Shown one piece after another: positions 26,607 to 36,186 of a DNA stretch of 64,000 nt (positions are counted from its first letter, which is position 1; each line of letters begins with the position of its first letter). The notes below the pieces were generated by a model. The model saw only the letters and a list, made by a program, of their open reading frames with translations. It did not search any database and had not been told where the DNA came from. The position numbers were made by a program, and so were the translations under genes. The DNA comes from Methylocystis echinoides (lineage in GTDB: Bacteria; Pseudomonadota; Alphaproteobacteria; Rhizobiales; Beijerinckiaceae), in NCBI RefSeq assembly GCF_040687965.1, contig NZ_CP156084.1:2666501-2730500 (forward strand), written 5' to 3'.

Positions 26607-26876
26607 TTAGCGGCGAATGCCCAAACGCTCGATCAGCGTCTTGTAGCGGGCTTCGTCCCGCTTCTTCACGTAATCGAGGAGTTGGCGACGCTGGGAGACG
26701 AGCTTCAGCAGGCCGCGACGCGAGTGATTGTCCTTCACATGCGTCTTGAAATGCTCGGTGAGGTTGACGATGCGCTCCGTCAGGATCGCGACCTGGACCT
26801 CGGGCGAGCCCGTATCGTCGGCTTTGGTGGAATATTCCTTAATGAGCGCCTGCTTGCGCTCGGCCGTGATCGACAT
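26607..26876 (-). CDS. rpsO: 30S ribosomal protein S15
   Basis: The 89-residue protein is full-length S15, with the conserved stretches [15 protein letters not shown] (residues 22-36), [15 protein letters not shown] (41-55) and LLDYVKKRD (66-74). S15 binds 16S rRNA early in assembly of the small subunit. AAGGAACG upstream of the ATG provides the ribosome-binding site. It is the first gene of the rpsO-pnp unit. The usual upstream neighbours truB and rbfA are not present here; a transporter-like gene precedes it instead. Confidence 0.98.
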   Translation of the reverse strand: MSITAERKQALIKEYSTKADDTGSPEVQVAILTERIVNLTEHFKTHVKDNHSRRGLLKLVSQRRQLLDYVKKRDEARYKTLIERLGIRR

Positions 26877-27048
26877 CCGTCGTTCCTTTTGGTTGGGAGT
26901 GGTCCGCTGCGGGCGGCCTTGGCCGGGATGTCGTCCAGCGAGGTCGCCTCAAAGCGGCGCCGCCCGGCTGGGCCGGGCGTGCGCGGTCCCATATAGCAGA
27001 AATCGCGGGAAAGGATAGGGGGCGGCGGAGGGGCGCGAAAGCTCCCGC

Positions 27049-28824
27049 CTAGGCGCCCTTGTCCGGCGCGACGATCTCGCCGTCGCCATGGAGCATGCGG
27101 CGGACGAAGGACTGGGCCAATGGCTTCTCCTGGCCCGAGGCGAGGGCGGAAACGACGCCCGCCGTCATGCCGACCGCGGCGCCGGCGAGACCGGCCAGGG
27201 CGTAGGCCTCGATCTTGCGGGCCGGCCCGGCGAGGGCCAGCGTGGCGGCGAGCGTCAGGGCGCCGGCGATGAGCGCCGCAAAAGCCTCCCGATCCTCGGC
27301 CCGATCCCAGAAGGCGAGGGCGAGCGAGGGGGCGACGCAGGACGCCGCGACGGCCAGCGCCAGCGCGATCAGCCCGCCGGGCGAGACGATCTGCGTCACG
27401 CCCGCGACATAGGCGCAGGTGGCCAAGAGGACGAGCGCGAGCCGGGTGAGGGCGAGCCGGCGGCTCGTGAGATCGATCTCTCCGCGCAGCCGATAGAGCG
27501 CGTCATGTCCCAGGGCGGCGCTACAGGCCTGAAGGCCCATCGCCGCCAGCAGCAGTCCGAAGGCGACGAGCGCCGAGGCGACGAGGCCCGCCGCGGCGGC
27601 GCCGAGATCGGTGGCGCCGGGCAGGGCGCCGAGCAGGTAATCGCCGTCGATCGGTCGGACGTTGGCCGGCGTCAGCGGCGAGCCCGGCGCAATTTTTTGC
27701 GCAGCGCAGGCCCGCTGCGCCTGAGAGGGACTGGGCGCCCGCGCGTCGCAGACGGCGACAAGGCCTCGGCTGCTGGCGGCATAGACCGAGGCGGGCAGAC
27801 GCTCGGCGCTCTGGCCCGAGACGGAAGCCGCCAGGCTCAGGGCAGACGCCGCGATGGCCGCTGCGACGAGCAGGGCGAAGAGGAACGTCCAGCCTATGGC
27901 GAGAATGCCGGCAGAGCGTGCCGAAGAGGCGTTTTCGGTCGTCACCGCCGGCGCGAGCACCGGGGCGAGCGAGGCGACGCCGAGCGCCATGGCGATGGTG
28001 GCGCCGATCTCGACGAAAACGCCCATCGGGTCCGGCATGAGCTTCCAGGCGGCGAACAACTCGGCGGCCTCGCGCCAGCCCGCGCCGCCGAACAGCTCGA
28101 CAGGCAGTCGGCCCTGAACCTCGAGCGCGGCGACCGGCCAGCCGAAGCCGAGCAACGCCACGCCCGCCGCCGCGGCCGCGGCCCAGACCGCGGCGCCCAG
28201 CCCGCCGGGTCCGGCAATAACGAGGCCCGCCGCCGCAACGGTGAAGGCAGAGGAGACCCGGCCCGCGCCTGTCAGATCGACGAGGGCGTCGACGGCCATC
28301 TGGCTTCCGGCGACGGCGAGCAGGCCCGAGGAGAAGCCGACGGCCGCAACCAGGCCGAAACGCGGCAGCGTGCGTCGGAAGCGCGCCGCGAGAAAGCCGG
28401 AGAGCGAGAAGACGCCGGTTCGGCGCAACAGCGGCCCCAGATAGAGCGCCGCAACCGTAAGCCCGAGAAAGGCGCCGCAGACCACGCCAATCCCCCAGCT
28501 GTGGCCGGCGAGCCGCGTCGCGAAAGGCAAAAGCAGCGCAACCACGACGGCGGCGTTGGCGAAGCCCGCATAGGCGGCCGGAATTGCGCGCCCGCCGGCG
28601 TAATAGAAAGACACCCGCATGGAATGGAGCAAGAAGCCCAGCGCCGCCAGCGCCACGACCGTAAACCAGGGCGGCGCGGCGGCGACGAACCGCTCCGGCG
28701 CGCCGACGCGGTCGAGCAGCGCCGCGAACCCATAGGCCAGCAGAAAACTCGCCGAGACAAAGGCTATTCGCGAATCCAGAACCGCGCGGTCGAACAGGGC
28801 AACTTCGCCGGAACGCTCTTGCAT
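27049..28824 (-). CDS. Sodium:solute symporter-like membrane protein
   Basis: The 591-residue protein has about 13 hydrophobic segments and looks like a divergent member of the SSS (solute:sodium symporter) family. The N-terminal half holds YYAGGRAIPAAYAGFANAA (about 73-91), which corresponds to the AGR-x-x-P motif after the first helices, and later GQSAERLPASVY in a loop. A non-membrane insertion with three cysteines (about 355-395) breaks the helix pattern and is unusual. The substrate cannot be told; ActP-type acetate carriers are the closest idea I have. It lies upstream of rpsO on the same strand, separated by 172 bases. Confidence 0.65.
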   Translation of the reverse strand: MQERSGEVALFDRAVLDSRIAFVSASFLLAYGFAALLDRVGAPERFVAAAPPWFTVVALAALGFLLHSMRVSFYYAGGRAIPAAYAGFANAAVVVALLLPFATRLAGHSWGIGVVCGAFLGLTVAALYLGPLLRRTGVFSLSGFLAARFRRTLPRFGLVAAVGFSSGLLAVAGSQMAVDALVDLTGAGRVSSAFTVAAAGLVIAGPGGLGAAVWAAAAAAGVALLGFGWPVAALEVQGRLPVELFGGAGWREAAELFAAWKLMPDPMGVFVEIGATIAMALGVASLAPVLAPAVTTENASSARSAGILAIGWTFLFALLVAAAIAASALSLAASVSGQSAERLPASVYAASSRGLVAVCDARAPSPSQAQRACAAQKIAPGSPLTPANVRPIDGDYLLGALPGATDLGAAAAGLVASALVAFGLLLAAMGLQACSAALGHDALYRLRGEIDLTSRRLALTRLALVLLATCAYVAGVTQIVSPGGLIALALAVAASCVAPSLALAFWDRAEDREAFAALIAGALTLAATLALAGPARKIEAYALAGLAGAAVGMTAGVVSALASGQEKPLAQSFVRRMLHGDGEIVAPDKGA

Positions 28825-28901
28825 GGGGACTCTCGCGGGATGGTTGCGGCGAGATTACCGGAGGCGGCGCGATGGGGGAAGAGCGCGGCTAAGGCGCCCT
28901 A

Positions 28902-29108
28902 TCAACGGGTCCTACGCGCCCAAAAGAGCGCGGCGGTCATCCCGAACGCGGCTCCAACCGGGCCGGTCACGAAGGCGCCGGTCATAACGGCTTCCAAGGC
29001 CAGGTCATGTGTGTTGCCGGAGAAGACGTCGACCAGCAAGGCGCCGCCGACCGCGCCGGCGAGGTAGCCCATGATAAGTCCGGCAATCGCCGCGAGCGCC
29101 TTGTGCAT
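28902..29108 (-). CDS. Small membrane protein of unknown function
   Basis: The 68-residue product has two predicted membrane helices (about residues 5-26 and 40-61) rich in Gly and Ala, joined by a short acidic loop VFSGNTHDLALEAV, and a basic tail ARRTR. The ATG at 29108 fits better than the upstream one, which would add a polar, basic extension with no sign of coding character. I do not recognise the family. It is divergent from the pseudouridine synthase gene. Confidence 0.6.
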   Translation of the reverse strand: MHKALAAIAGLIMGYLAGAVGGALLVDVFSGNTHDLALEAVMTGAFVTGPVGAAFGMTAALFWARRTR

Positions 29109-29193
29109 CCGATTTCCTCGCCATCGACAATAGGGCGGGCTTTGGGCCATAAGGCGGCATGCCGTTATTTCTCACCGCGAAGCGAGAGGCCGC

Positions 29194-30252
29194 ATGAGCG
29201 CGCCCGAGACCAAAGGCGTGGGCGTAACCACGACGACCGTCACCGAGGACGAGGCGGGGATGCGCGTCGACCGCTGGTTCAAGCGACGCTACCCCACGCT
29301 CGCCCTGTCCCATCTCGCCAAAATATGCCGCAAGGGCGAGGTGCGCGTCGACGGCAAACGCGTCGAGACCTCCTCCCGGCTGGAGATCGGCCAGAAGGTC
29401 CGCGTGCCGCCGCTCAAGATCGAGCCGCCCGCGAGCCCGGCCGTCAAGCGCGCGGCGCCCGAGGACGTCGCGGCGATTCGGGCGATGACCTTGTTCGAGG
29501 ACAAGGACTTGATGGTGCTCAACAAGCCCTTCGGCCTCGCGACGCAGGGCGGCTCCGGCCAGAAACGCCATATCGACGGCATGCTGGAAGCGTTGGCCAA
29601 GGGCGATTCGCGCCCGGTCCTGGTTCACCGCCTGGACCGCGACACGTCCGGCGTGCTGCTCGTGGCCAAGAGTCGGCGCATGGCGGCGGATCTCGGCGAG
29701 ATTTTTCGCTCGAGGCAGGCGAAGAAGATCTACTGGGCGTTGGTCGAGGGCGTGCCCAAGCCGGCGCAGGGCCGGATTTCGCTCTACCTCGCCAAAGGGC
29801 CCGGCATGGAGAAAACCCGCGGGGCCGGGCGCGATCTGGAAAAGATGCGGATCGCCAAACATGGCGACGCCGACGCCCAGCATTCGCTGACCTATTACGC
29901 CATCGTCGACAAAGTGGCGCCGCGCTGCGCCTGGCTGTCGATGAAGCCCTTGACCGGCCGCACGCATCAGCTGCGCGCCCATGCCGAGGCGATCGGCCAC
30001 CCGATCTTCGGCGATCCGAAATATGGGCGCCGCCCCGAGGACGACGTGCGCCGCCGCGACCCGCTGCGCGCCATGCCGGACGGGCTCGAGCGCAAGCTCC
30101 ATTTGCTGGCGCGGCGGCTCGTTCTGCCGCACCCGAAGGGCGGGACGCTGGACGTGACCGCCCCGCTGCCCGAGCATATGCAAAAGAGCTGGGACCTCTT
30201 CGGCTTCGATTTGAAACACTATGACCCGATCGAGGATGCGCCCGACGCGTGA
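29194..30252 (+). CDS. RluA-family 23S rRNA pseudouridine synthase
   Basis: The 352-residue protein has an N-terminal S4 RNA-binding domain (about residues 20-80, with RVDRWFKRRYP) and an RluA-type catalytic domain with the signature HRLDRDTSGVLLVAKS (about 145-160), whose Asp is the catalytic nucleophile. LKPLTGRTHQLRAHAEAIGHPIFGDPKYG is the second conserved block. Enzymes of this type convert specific uridines of 23S rRNA to pseudouridine; RluC- and RluD-like members share this build, and the exact site is not decidable here. It precedes the ATP12 gene by 117 bases. Confidence 0.93.
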   Translation: MSAPETKGVGVTTTTVTEDEAGMRVDRWFKRRYPTLALSHLAKICRKGEVRVDGKRVETSSRLEIGQKVRVPPLKIEPPASPAVKRAAPEDVAAIRAMTLFEDKDLMVLNKPFGLATQGGSGQKRHIDGMLEALAKGDSRPVLVHRLDRDTSGVLLVAKSRRMAADLGEIFRSRQAKKIYWALVEGVPKPAQGRISLYLAKGPGMEKTRGAGRDLEKMRIAKHGDADAQHSLTYYAIVDKVAPRCAWLSMKPLTGRTHQLRAHAEAIGHPIFGDPKYGRRPEDDVRRRDPLRAMPDGLERKLHLLARRLVLPHPKGGTLDVTAPLPEHMQKSWDLFGFDLKHYDPIEDAPDA

Positions 30253-30369
30253 GGACGTCCCGGTTCGCTGAGCCGCGTCATGGCCGACTTCGGGCCGGGC
30301 GTGGACGCCCTCAACGAGCGCGGACATGGCGCGGTCGGGCCCCCGACCCTCGCTTCCAGGAGCTGAGAA

Positions 30370-31191
30370 ATGCCCCAAGACCCAACCGGCTTCGACGCCG
30401 ACTTCTTCGTCCCCGAGAGCGAGCGCGACCCGGTGAAGGCGGCGCGCGACCCCGCGCGGCCGTTGCCGAAGCGCTTCTACAAGGAGGCGACCGTCGGCGC
30501 GGAGGCGAACGGCTTCTCAATTCTGCTCGACGGGCGCCCGGTGAATACGCCGGCCAAGCGCCGGCTCGTCGTGCCCTCGCGACGGCTCGCCGAGGCCATG
30601 GCCGCGGAATGGGCCGCGCAGGGGGAGACGATCGACCCGGCGAGCATGCCGCTCACCCGTCTGGTGAATACGGCGCTCGACGGCGTGGCGCAGCAAATGG
30701 CCGAAGTCGAGGCCGAACTCGTCAGATACGCGGGCTCCGACATGCTCTGCTACCGCGCCGGGGAGCCGGAGAGCCTTGTTGCGGCGCAGTCGGCCGCCTG
30801 GGACCCGCTGCTCGCCTTCGCCCGCGACAAGCTCGGCGCAAGGCTGGCGCTGGCGGAAGGGGTGATGTTTACGGCGCAGCCCGAAGAATCGGTCGCCGCG
30901 CTCGGTCGCGCCGTGCGCGCCTTTGTCGGCGAGGGGCAGGGGGCCCCGCTGCGGCTCGCGGCGCTGCACGTCATGACGACTCTGACCGGCTCGCTGATTC
31001 TCGCGCTCGCCAAGGCATTGAATGAAATAGACCTTGCGACGGCCTGGGGGGCCGCCCATATCGACGAGGACTTTCAGATGCGGGCCTGGGGCGCCGACCC
31101 TGAGGCGCTGGCGCGCCGGGAGGCGCGGTTCGCCGAGATGACGGCGGCCGCCTTCCTTGCGGACACCCTCGCGGAAGGCCGGGAGCCGTAA
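30370..31191 (+). CDS. ATP12-family F1-ATPase assembly chaperone
   Basis: The 273-residue protein belongs to the ATP12 family, found in Alphaproteobacteria and mitochondria, where it helps the alpha subunit enter the F1 part of ATP synthase. Typical features are RFYKEATVGAEANGFSILLD (about 37-56), GRPVNTPAKRRLVVPS, AEWAAQGETIDPASMPLTRL (about 80-99) and LVRYAGSDMLCYRAGEP. The gene starts after an AGGAG site at 30358-30362 (CCAGGAGC). It stands between the pseudouridine synthase gene and the nuo operon. Confidence 0.93.
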   Translation: MPQDPTGFDADFFVPESERDPVKAARDPARPLPKRFYKEATVGAEANGFSILLDGRPVNTPAKRRLVVPSRRLAEAMAAEWAAQGETIDPASMPLTRLVNTALDGVAQQMAEVEAELVRYAGSDMLCYRAGEPESLVAAQSAAWDPLLAFARDKLGARLALAEGVMFTAQPEESVAALGRAVRAFVGEGQGAPLRLAALHVMTTLTGSLILALAKALNEIDLATAWGAAHIDEDFQMRAWGADPEALARREARFAEMTAAAFLADTLAEGREP

Positions 31192-31249
31192 GCCGCCGCC
31201 GGCGCGGGCCAACCCTGCGACGAAATCGACATAACTGCGGACCAGCCGT

Positions 31250-31273
31250 CCTTGTCTCTTGCTTTGCACAAGG
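31250..31273 (+). promoter_or_regulatory. Inverted repeat before the nuo operon
   Basis: CCTTGT (31250-31255) and ACAAGG (31268-31273) form a perfect 6-bp inverted repeat separated by 12 bases, about 100 bp before nuoA. It is the only symmetric element in the 183-base region that must hold the nuo promoter. No convincing -35/-10 pair was found around it. Confidence 0.25.
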
Positions 31274-31374
31274 GGCTTTGTTACGGAACCCGCGGCCTGG
31301 AGCTTTTCTAAGGTGGAGCTCCCAAGAAAGCGGCCCTCGCCCCGCCGCACCGTCGGACCGACCGGACACGACCC

Positions 31375-31740
31375 ATGCCGATGCTGCTCGAACAATACAT
31401 GCCGCTGGTGATTTTCATCGCGCTCTCCGCGATCATCTCCGGCGCGCTGCTCGTCGCGCCCTTCCTGCTCGCCTTCAAGGCGCCCGATCCGGAGAAGCTC
31501 TCCGCCTATGAGTGCGGCTTCAATCCGTTCAACGATTCGCGCATGAAATTCGACGTGCGCTTCTATCTCGTGTCGCTGCTCTTCATCGTGTTCGATCTCG
31601 AAGTGGCCTTTCTCTTTCCCTGGGCCGTCGCCTTCAAGGAGGCCGGGGCCTTCGGTTTCTGGTCGATGATGGTTTTCCTCGGCGTGCTGACCGTCGGATT
31701 CGTCTATGAGTGGCGCAAGGGAGCGCTGGAATGGGATTGA
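31375..31740 (+). CDS. nuoA: NADH-quinone oxidoreductase subunit A
   Basis: The 121-residue protein is the small membrane subunit NuoA (mitochondrial ND3), with three membrane helices and the conserved loop [26 protein letters not shown] containing the cysteine of the quinone-site loop. It opens a complete 14-gene complex I operon that couples NADH oxidation and quinone reduction to proton pumping. Its stop codon lies inside the start region of nuoB. Confidence 0.97.
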   Translation: MPMLLEQYMPLVIFIALSAIISGALLVAPFLLAFKAPDPEKLSAYECGFNPFNDSRMKFDVRFYLVSLLFIVFDLEVAFLFPWAVAFKEAGAFGFWSMMVFLGVLTVGFVYEWRKGALEWD

Positions 31741-32315
31741 TCACGAACCAGGGCGGGACGCTCGTCGCCCCGCAGCCCAAGGGCCTCATCGATCCGCGCA
31801 CCGGCAAGCCGGTGGGCTCGGACGACCCGTTCTTTTTGCAGATCAACGAAGAGCTCGCCGACAAGGGCTTCTTCGTCACGGCGACGGACGACGTCATCAA
31901 CTGGGCGCGCACGGGCTCGCTGATGTGGATGACCTTCGGCCTCGCCTGCTGCGCAGTGGAGATGATCCAGGCGGCCATGCCGCGCTACGATCTCGAGCGC
32001 TTCGGCTTCGCGCCGCGCGCGAGCCCACGCCAGTCGGACTGCATCATCATCGCCGGCACGCTGACCAACAAGATGGCCCCGGCGCTGCGTAAGGTCTATG
32101 ACCAGATGCCGGAGCCTCGCTACGTCATCTCCATGGGCTCCTGCGCCAATGGCGGCGGCTATTACCACTATTCCTATTCGGTGGTGCGCGGCTGCGACCG
32201 CGTGATTCCCGTCGACGTGTACGTTCCGGGCTGCCCGCCGTCGGCGGAGGCGCTGGTCTACGGCATGCTGCTGTTGCAGAAGAAGATCCGCCGCACGGGC
32301 ACGATCGAGCGGTGA
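31731..32315 (+). CDS. nuoB: NADH-quinone oxidoreductase subunit B
   Basis: The 194-residue protein carries the ligands of iron-sulfur cluster N2, the last one before quinone: the twin cysteines in [16 protein letters not shown], the GSCANGGG motif and VPGCPP. The ATG at 31731 overlaps the end of nuoA and has AAGGGAGC before it; the longer open frame from 31710 has no support. A double hairpin follows the stop codon. Confidence 0.97.
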   Translation: MGLITNQGGTLVAPQPKGLIDPRTGKPVGSDDPFFLQINEELADKGFFVTATDDVINWARTGSLMWMTFGLACCAVEMIQAAMPRYDLERFGFAPRASPRQSDCIIIAGTLTNKMAPALRKVYDQMPEPRYVISMGSCANGGGYYHYSYSVVRGCDRVIPVDVYVPGCPPSAEALVYGMLLLQKKIRRTGTIER

Positions 32316-32321
32316 GTGTTT

Positions 32322-32362
32322 CCCTCTTCCCGCGGGCGGGAAGAGGGCGCGTGGCGACGCGC
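32322..32362 (+). repeat. REP-like double hairpin between nuoB and nuoC
   Basis: CCCTCTTCCC (32322-32331) and GGGAAGAGGG (32338-32347) form a perfect 10-bp stem with a six-base loop. A second stem, GCGCGT (32347-32352) with ACGCGC (32357-32362), follows directly. The element sits inside the 68-base gap of an otherwise tight operon. The CCCTCT...AGAGGG form is like the small repeated palindromes common in Rhizobiales genomes, but I see only this copy in the window. It could stabilise mRNA ends or partly stop transcription. Confidence 0.6.
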
Positions 32363-32383
32363 GGGCTTAAGGGAAAGTGACGG

Positions 32384-32986
32384 ATGTCGGCTGAACTGGA
32401 AACTCTCGGCGCGCGGATCAGCGGCGCTCTTCCCGGCGCGGTCACGGGCGCGAAGGTCGCTTACGGCGAACTCACGCTCACGATCGCGCGTGACCGCTGG
32501 ATCGACGTCGCAACCTATCTGCGCGACGATCCGGAATGCCTCTTCGTCAATTTCATCGACGTGACGGCGGCGGATTATCCCGAGCGTGATGAGCGCTTCG
32601 AGGTCGTGGCGCATTTTCAGTCGCCGAAACACAATCGCCGCATCCGCATCAAGACGCCGGCGGCCGAAGAGACGCCCGTCGCCTCGCTGGTCCCGCTCTT
32701 TCCCGGCGCCGACTGGTACGAGCGCGAGACCTACGATCTATTCGGCGTGATCTTCTCGGGCCATCCGGACCTGCGCCGCATCATGACCGACTATGGCTTC
32801 GACGGCCATCCGCTGCGCAAGGACTTCCCGATGACGGGCTATGTCGAGGTGCGCTACGACGACGAGCGCAAGCGCGTCGTCTATGAGCCCGTGCGCCTCC
32901 AGCAGGAATACCGCAACTTCGATTTCCTCTCGCCGTGGGAGGGCGTGCAATACGACCTGCCCGGCGACGAGAAGGCGAGCAAGTGA
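32384..32986 (+). CDS. nuoC: NADH-quinone oxidoreductase subunit C
   Basis: The 200-residue protein is NuoC (30-kDa subunit) of the peripheral arm, with the family motif [21 protein letters not shown] (about 110-130) and [18 protein letters not shown]. NuoC and NuoD are separate genes here, as in most Alphaproteobacteria, not the NuoCD fusion of enterics. The gene follows the double hairpin after nuoB. Confidence 0.97.
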   Translation: MSAELETLGARISGALPGAVTGAKVAYGELTLTIARDRWIDVATYLRDDPECLFVNFIDVTAADYPERDERFEVVAHFQSPKHNRRIRIKTPAAEETPVASLVPLFPGADWYERETYDLFGVIFSGHPDLRRIMTDYGFDGHPLRKDFPMTGYVEVRYDDERKRVVYEPVRLQQEYRNFDFLSPWEGVQYDLPGDEKASK

Positions 32987-34218
32987 GCGCGTCGCAGATG
33001 AACGATCTAACAGCCGCCCCCGCCAAGCCCGACTCCCAGGGTCTGCGCAACTTCAACATCAACTTCGGCCCGCAGCATCCGGCTGCGCACGGCGTTCTGC
33101 GCCTGATCCTCGAACTCGACGGCGAAGTCGTCGAGCGCGTCGATCCGCATGTGGGCTTCCTGCACCGCGGCACCGAGAAGCTGATGGAGGCGCGCACCTA
33201 TCTGCAGAACGTGCCTTACTTCGATCGGCTCGACTATTGCGCGCCGATGAATCAGGAGCACGCCTTCTGCCTTGCGATCGAGCGCCTGCTCGACGTGGAA
33301 GTTCCGCGCCGCGGTCAGCTCATTCGCGTTCTCTACGCCGAGATCGGCCGCCTGCTGTCGCATCTCCTGAATGTCACCTCGCAGGCGATGGACGTCGGCG
33401 CGCTGACCCCGCCGCTGTGGGGCTACGAAGAGCGCGAAAAGCTCATGGTGTTCTATGAGCGCGCTTCCGGCGCGCGCATGCACGCGAATTATTTCCGTCC
33501 GGGCGGCGTCGCGCGCGATCTGCCCGACCAGCTCGTCGAGGACATCGGCGCCTTCTGCGATCCCTTCCTCAAGGTCTGCGACGATCTCGAAGAGCTCTTC
33601 ATCGAGAACCGCATCTTCAAGCAGCGCAACGTCGACATCGGCGTGATTTCGCTCGAAGACGCATGGAAGTGGGGCTTTTCGGGCGTCATGGTGCGCGGCT
33701 CCGGCGCCGCCTGGGACCTGCGCAAGGCGCAGCCCTACGAGTGCTATGAGGAGATGGAATTCGACATCCCCGTAGGCAAGAACGGCGACTGCTACGACCG
33801 CGCGGTGATCCGCATGGAGGAGATGCGGCAGTCGACCTACATCATCAAGCAGTGCGTCGAGAAGCTGATGCGCGCCGACGGCCGTGGCCCCGTGCTCACG
33901 CCCAACCACAAGATCACGCAGCCCTCGCGCGGCGAGATGAAGCGCTCCATGGAGGCGCTCATCCATCACTTCAAACTTTTCACCGAAGGCTTCCACGTGC
34001 CCGCCGGCGAGGTCTATGCGGCGGTCGAAGCCCCCAAGGGCGAATTCGGCGTCTATCTGGTGTCGGACGGCGGCGACAAGCCGTATCGCTGCAAGATCCG
34101 CGCGCCGGGCTTCGCGCATCTCGCGTCCATGGATTTCATGTGTAAGGGCCACATGCTCGCCGACGTCTCGGCGATCCTCGGCTCGCTCGATATCGTCTTC
34201 GGGGAGGTCGATCGCTAA
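32983..34218 (+). CDS. nuoD: NADH-quinone oxidoreductase subunit D
   Basis: The protein of about 411 residues is NuoD (49-kDa subunit), which with NuoB forms the quinone pocket. Visible motifs are [19 protein letters not shown] near the N-terminus, [16 protein letters not shown] and [15 protein letters not shown]. The GTG at 32983 overlaps the nuoC stop (GTGA) and has GAAGGCGAG upstream; ATG 32998 is also possible and would shorten the protein by five residues. A still longer frame begins inside nuoC at 32935 and is unlikely. Confidence 0.96.
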   Translation: MSASQMNDLTAAPAKPDSQGLRNFNINFGPQHPAAHGVLRLILELDGEVVERVDPHVGFLHRGTEKLMEARTYLQNVPYFDRLDYCAPMNQEHAFCLAIERLLDVEVPRRGQLIRVLYAEIGRLLSHLLNVTSQAMDVGALTPPLWGYEEREKLMVFYERASGARMHANYFRPGGVARDLPDQLVEDIGAFCDPFLKVCDDLEELFIENRIFKQRNVDIGVISLEDAWKWGFSGVMVRGSGAAWDLRKAQPYECYEEMEFDIPVGKNGDCYDRAVIRMEEMRQSTYIIKQCVEKLMRADGRGPVLTPNHKITQPSRGEMKRSMEALIHHFKLFTEGFHVPAGEVYAAVEAPKGEFGVYLVSDGGDKPYRCKIRAPGFAHLASMDFMCKGHMLADVSAILGSLDIVFGEVDR

Positions 34219-34826
34219 TGTCCGTCCGTCGTCTCGCCGAGAACCAGCCCGAGAGCTTCGAGTTCACGCCTGAAAACAAGGCGTGGCTCGAAAAGCAGAT
34301 CGCCAAATATCCCGACGGCCGTCAGGCCTCCGCGGTCGTGCCGGCCCTGTGGCAGGCGCAGAAGCAGAACGATTACTGGCTGCCGCAGAAGGCGATCGAG
34401 AAGGTCGCTGAAACGTTGGGCATGCCGAAGATCCGCGTGCTCGAGGTCGCGACCTTCTACACGATGTTCAACCTCGAGCCGGTTGGCAAATTTTACATCC
34501 AGCTGTGCGGCACCACGCCCTGCATGCTGTGCGGCTCGGACGATCTCATCAAGGTCCTGGAACGCCGAGTCGGCCCGCAGCGCAAGGTGACGGCCGACGG
34601 TCTGTTCTCCTGGCTCGAAGTCGAATGTCTGGGGGCCTGCTGCAACGCGCCCATGGTGCAGATCAACGACGATTACTACGAAGACCTCACCGCCGAGAGC
34701 TTCGAGAAGCTGCTCGACGATCTCGCCGCCGGCCGCCCGGTGAAGACCGGCTCCCAAAAGGGCCGCGTTTCCTCGGAGCCCGAGGGCGGGCTGACGAGCC
34801 TCACCTCGCTCTACAGCCAGAAATAA
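34218..34826 (+). CDS. nuoE: NADH-quinone oxidoreductase subunit E
   Basis: The 202-residue protein is NuoE (24-kDa subunit), which holds the 2Fe-2S cluster N1a through the four cysteines in CGTTPCMLCGS and ECLGACCNAP. The ATG shares its first base with the nuoD stop codon, so translation is probably coupled. The 30-residue tail after the cluster region is charged and variable. Confidence 0.97.
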   Translation: MSVRRLAENQPESFEFTPENKAWLEKQIAKYPDGRQASAVVPALWQAQKQNDYWLPQKAIEKVAETLGMPKIRVLEVATFYTMFNLEPVGKFYIQLCGTTPCMLCGSDDLIKVLERRVGPQRKVTADGLFSWLEVECLGACCNAPMVQINDDYYEDLTAESFEKLLDDLAAGRPVKTGSQKGRVSSEPEGGLTSLTSLYSQK

Positions 34827-34844
34827 GCGGAGGGGAAAGACATC

Positions 34845-36149
34845 ATGCTCTCCGATTCAGATCGCATTTTCACAAATCTTTACGGCCTCGGCGACCGGTC
34901 GCTGGCGGGCGCCCGGGCGCGCGGCCAGTGGGACAACACCAAGGCGCTGCTCGCCAGGGGCCGCGACAAGATCATCGAAGAGGTGAAGGCGTCGGGCCTG
35001 CGCGGCCGCGGCGGCGCCGGCTTCTCGACGGGCCTCAAATGGTCCTTCATGCCCAAGGACGTCGACCCCAAGCGCCCGCATTATCTCGTCATCAACGCCG
35101 ACGAGTCGGAGCCCGGCACCTGCAAAGACCGTGAGATCATGCGCAACGACCCGCATACGCTGGTCGAGGGCGCGCTGGTCGCGAGCTACGCCATGGGCGC
35201 GCACGCCTGCTATATTTACGTGCGCGGCGAATTCATCGCGGAGCGCGTCGCGCTGCAGAAGGCGGTCGACGAGGCCTATGAGGCCAACCTCATCGGCAAG
35301 AACAATGTCCACGGCTATCCATTCGACCTCTACGTTCATCATGGCGCCGGCGCTTACATCTGCGGCGAGGAGACCGCGCTGATCGAGAGCCTCGAAGGCA
35401 AGAAGGGCATGCCGCGCCTGAAGCCGCCGTTCCCAGCCAATGTCGGCCTTTACGGCTGCCCGACGACGGTGAACAACGTCGAATCGATTGCGGTCGTCCC
35501 CACCATCCTGCGGCGCGGTCCGGCCTGGTTCGCCGGCATCGGCAAGCCCAACAACACCGGCACCAAGCTCTTTTCGATTTCCGGCCACGTCAACCGGCCC
35601 TGTAATGTCGAAGAGGCGATGTCGATCTCCTTCCGCGAATTGATCGACGCCCATTGCGGCGGCGTCCGCGGCGGTTGGGACAATCTCCTCGCGGTCATTC
35701 CGGGCGGCTCGTCGGTGCGCTGCGTGCCGGCGCATCAGATCATCGATTGCCCGATGGACTTCGACAGCCTGGTGAAGCTCGGCTCGGGCCTCGGCACGGC
35801 GGCGGTGATCGTCATGGACAAATCCACGGACATCATCCGCGCCATCGCGCGGCTCGCTTATTTCTACAAGCACGAGAGCTGCGGCCAGTGCACGCCCTGC
35901 CGCGAAGGCACCGGCTGGATGTATCGCGTCGTGCAGCGCATGGTCGAAGGCCGCGCCCACAAAAAAGAGATCGATATGCTTTTCGACGTGTCGAAGCAGA
36001 TCGAGGGCCACACCATTTGCGCGCTCGGCGACGCGGCCGCCTGGCCGATCCAGGGCCTCATCGCGCATTTCCGCGACGTGATCGAGCAACGCATCGATCA
36101 ATATTCGGCCAATCCGCATCCGGAGCCCGTGCGCGAGGCGGCGGAATGA
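34845..36149 (+). CDS. nuoF: NADH-quinone oxidoreductase subunit F
   Basis: The 434-residue protein is NuoF (51-kDa subunit), the site where NADH passes electrons to [18 protein letters not shown] (about residues 61-75) is the NADH-binding region, [14 protein letters not shown] the FMN region, and [14 protein letters not shown] (about 347-360) binds 4Fe-4S cluster N3. GAGGGGAAAG precedes the ATG. Confidence 0.98.
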   Translation: MLSDSDRIFTNLYGLGDRSLAGARARGQWDNTKALLARGRDKIIEEVKASGLRGRGGAGFSTGLKWSFMPKDVDPKRPHYLVINADESEPGTCKDREIMRNDPHTLVEGALVASYAMGAHACYIYVRGEFIAERVALQKAVDEAYEANLIGKNNVHGYPFDLYVHHGAGAYICGEETALIESLEGKKGMPRLKPPFPANVGLYGCPTTVNNVESIAVVPTILRRGPAWFAGIGKPNNTGTKLFSISGHVNRPCNVEEAMSISFRELIDAHCGGVRGGWDNLLAVIPGGSSVRCVPAHQIIDCPMDFDSLVKLGSGLGTAAVIVMDKSTDIIRAIARLAYFYKHESCGQCTPCREGTGWMYRVVQRMVEGRAHKKEIDMLFDVSKQIEGHTICALGDAAAWPIQGLIAHFRDVIEQRIDQYSANPHPEPVREAAE

Positions 36150-36186
36150 TCATGAACAAGCGCATTACGACTTCGGAGAGAGCGAA

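Noticed and set aside
30249-31025. A 258-codon plus-strand frame over the ATP12 gene
   Set aside because: It is a different frame of the ATP12-family gene and its product is Arg/Gly-rich with no conserved block.
32935-32982. NuoD starting inside nuoC at 32935
   Set aside because: The extra N-terminus is an Arg-rich out-of-frame reading of nuoC; GTG 32983 has a good ribosome-binding site and the usual stop-start overlap.
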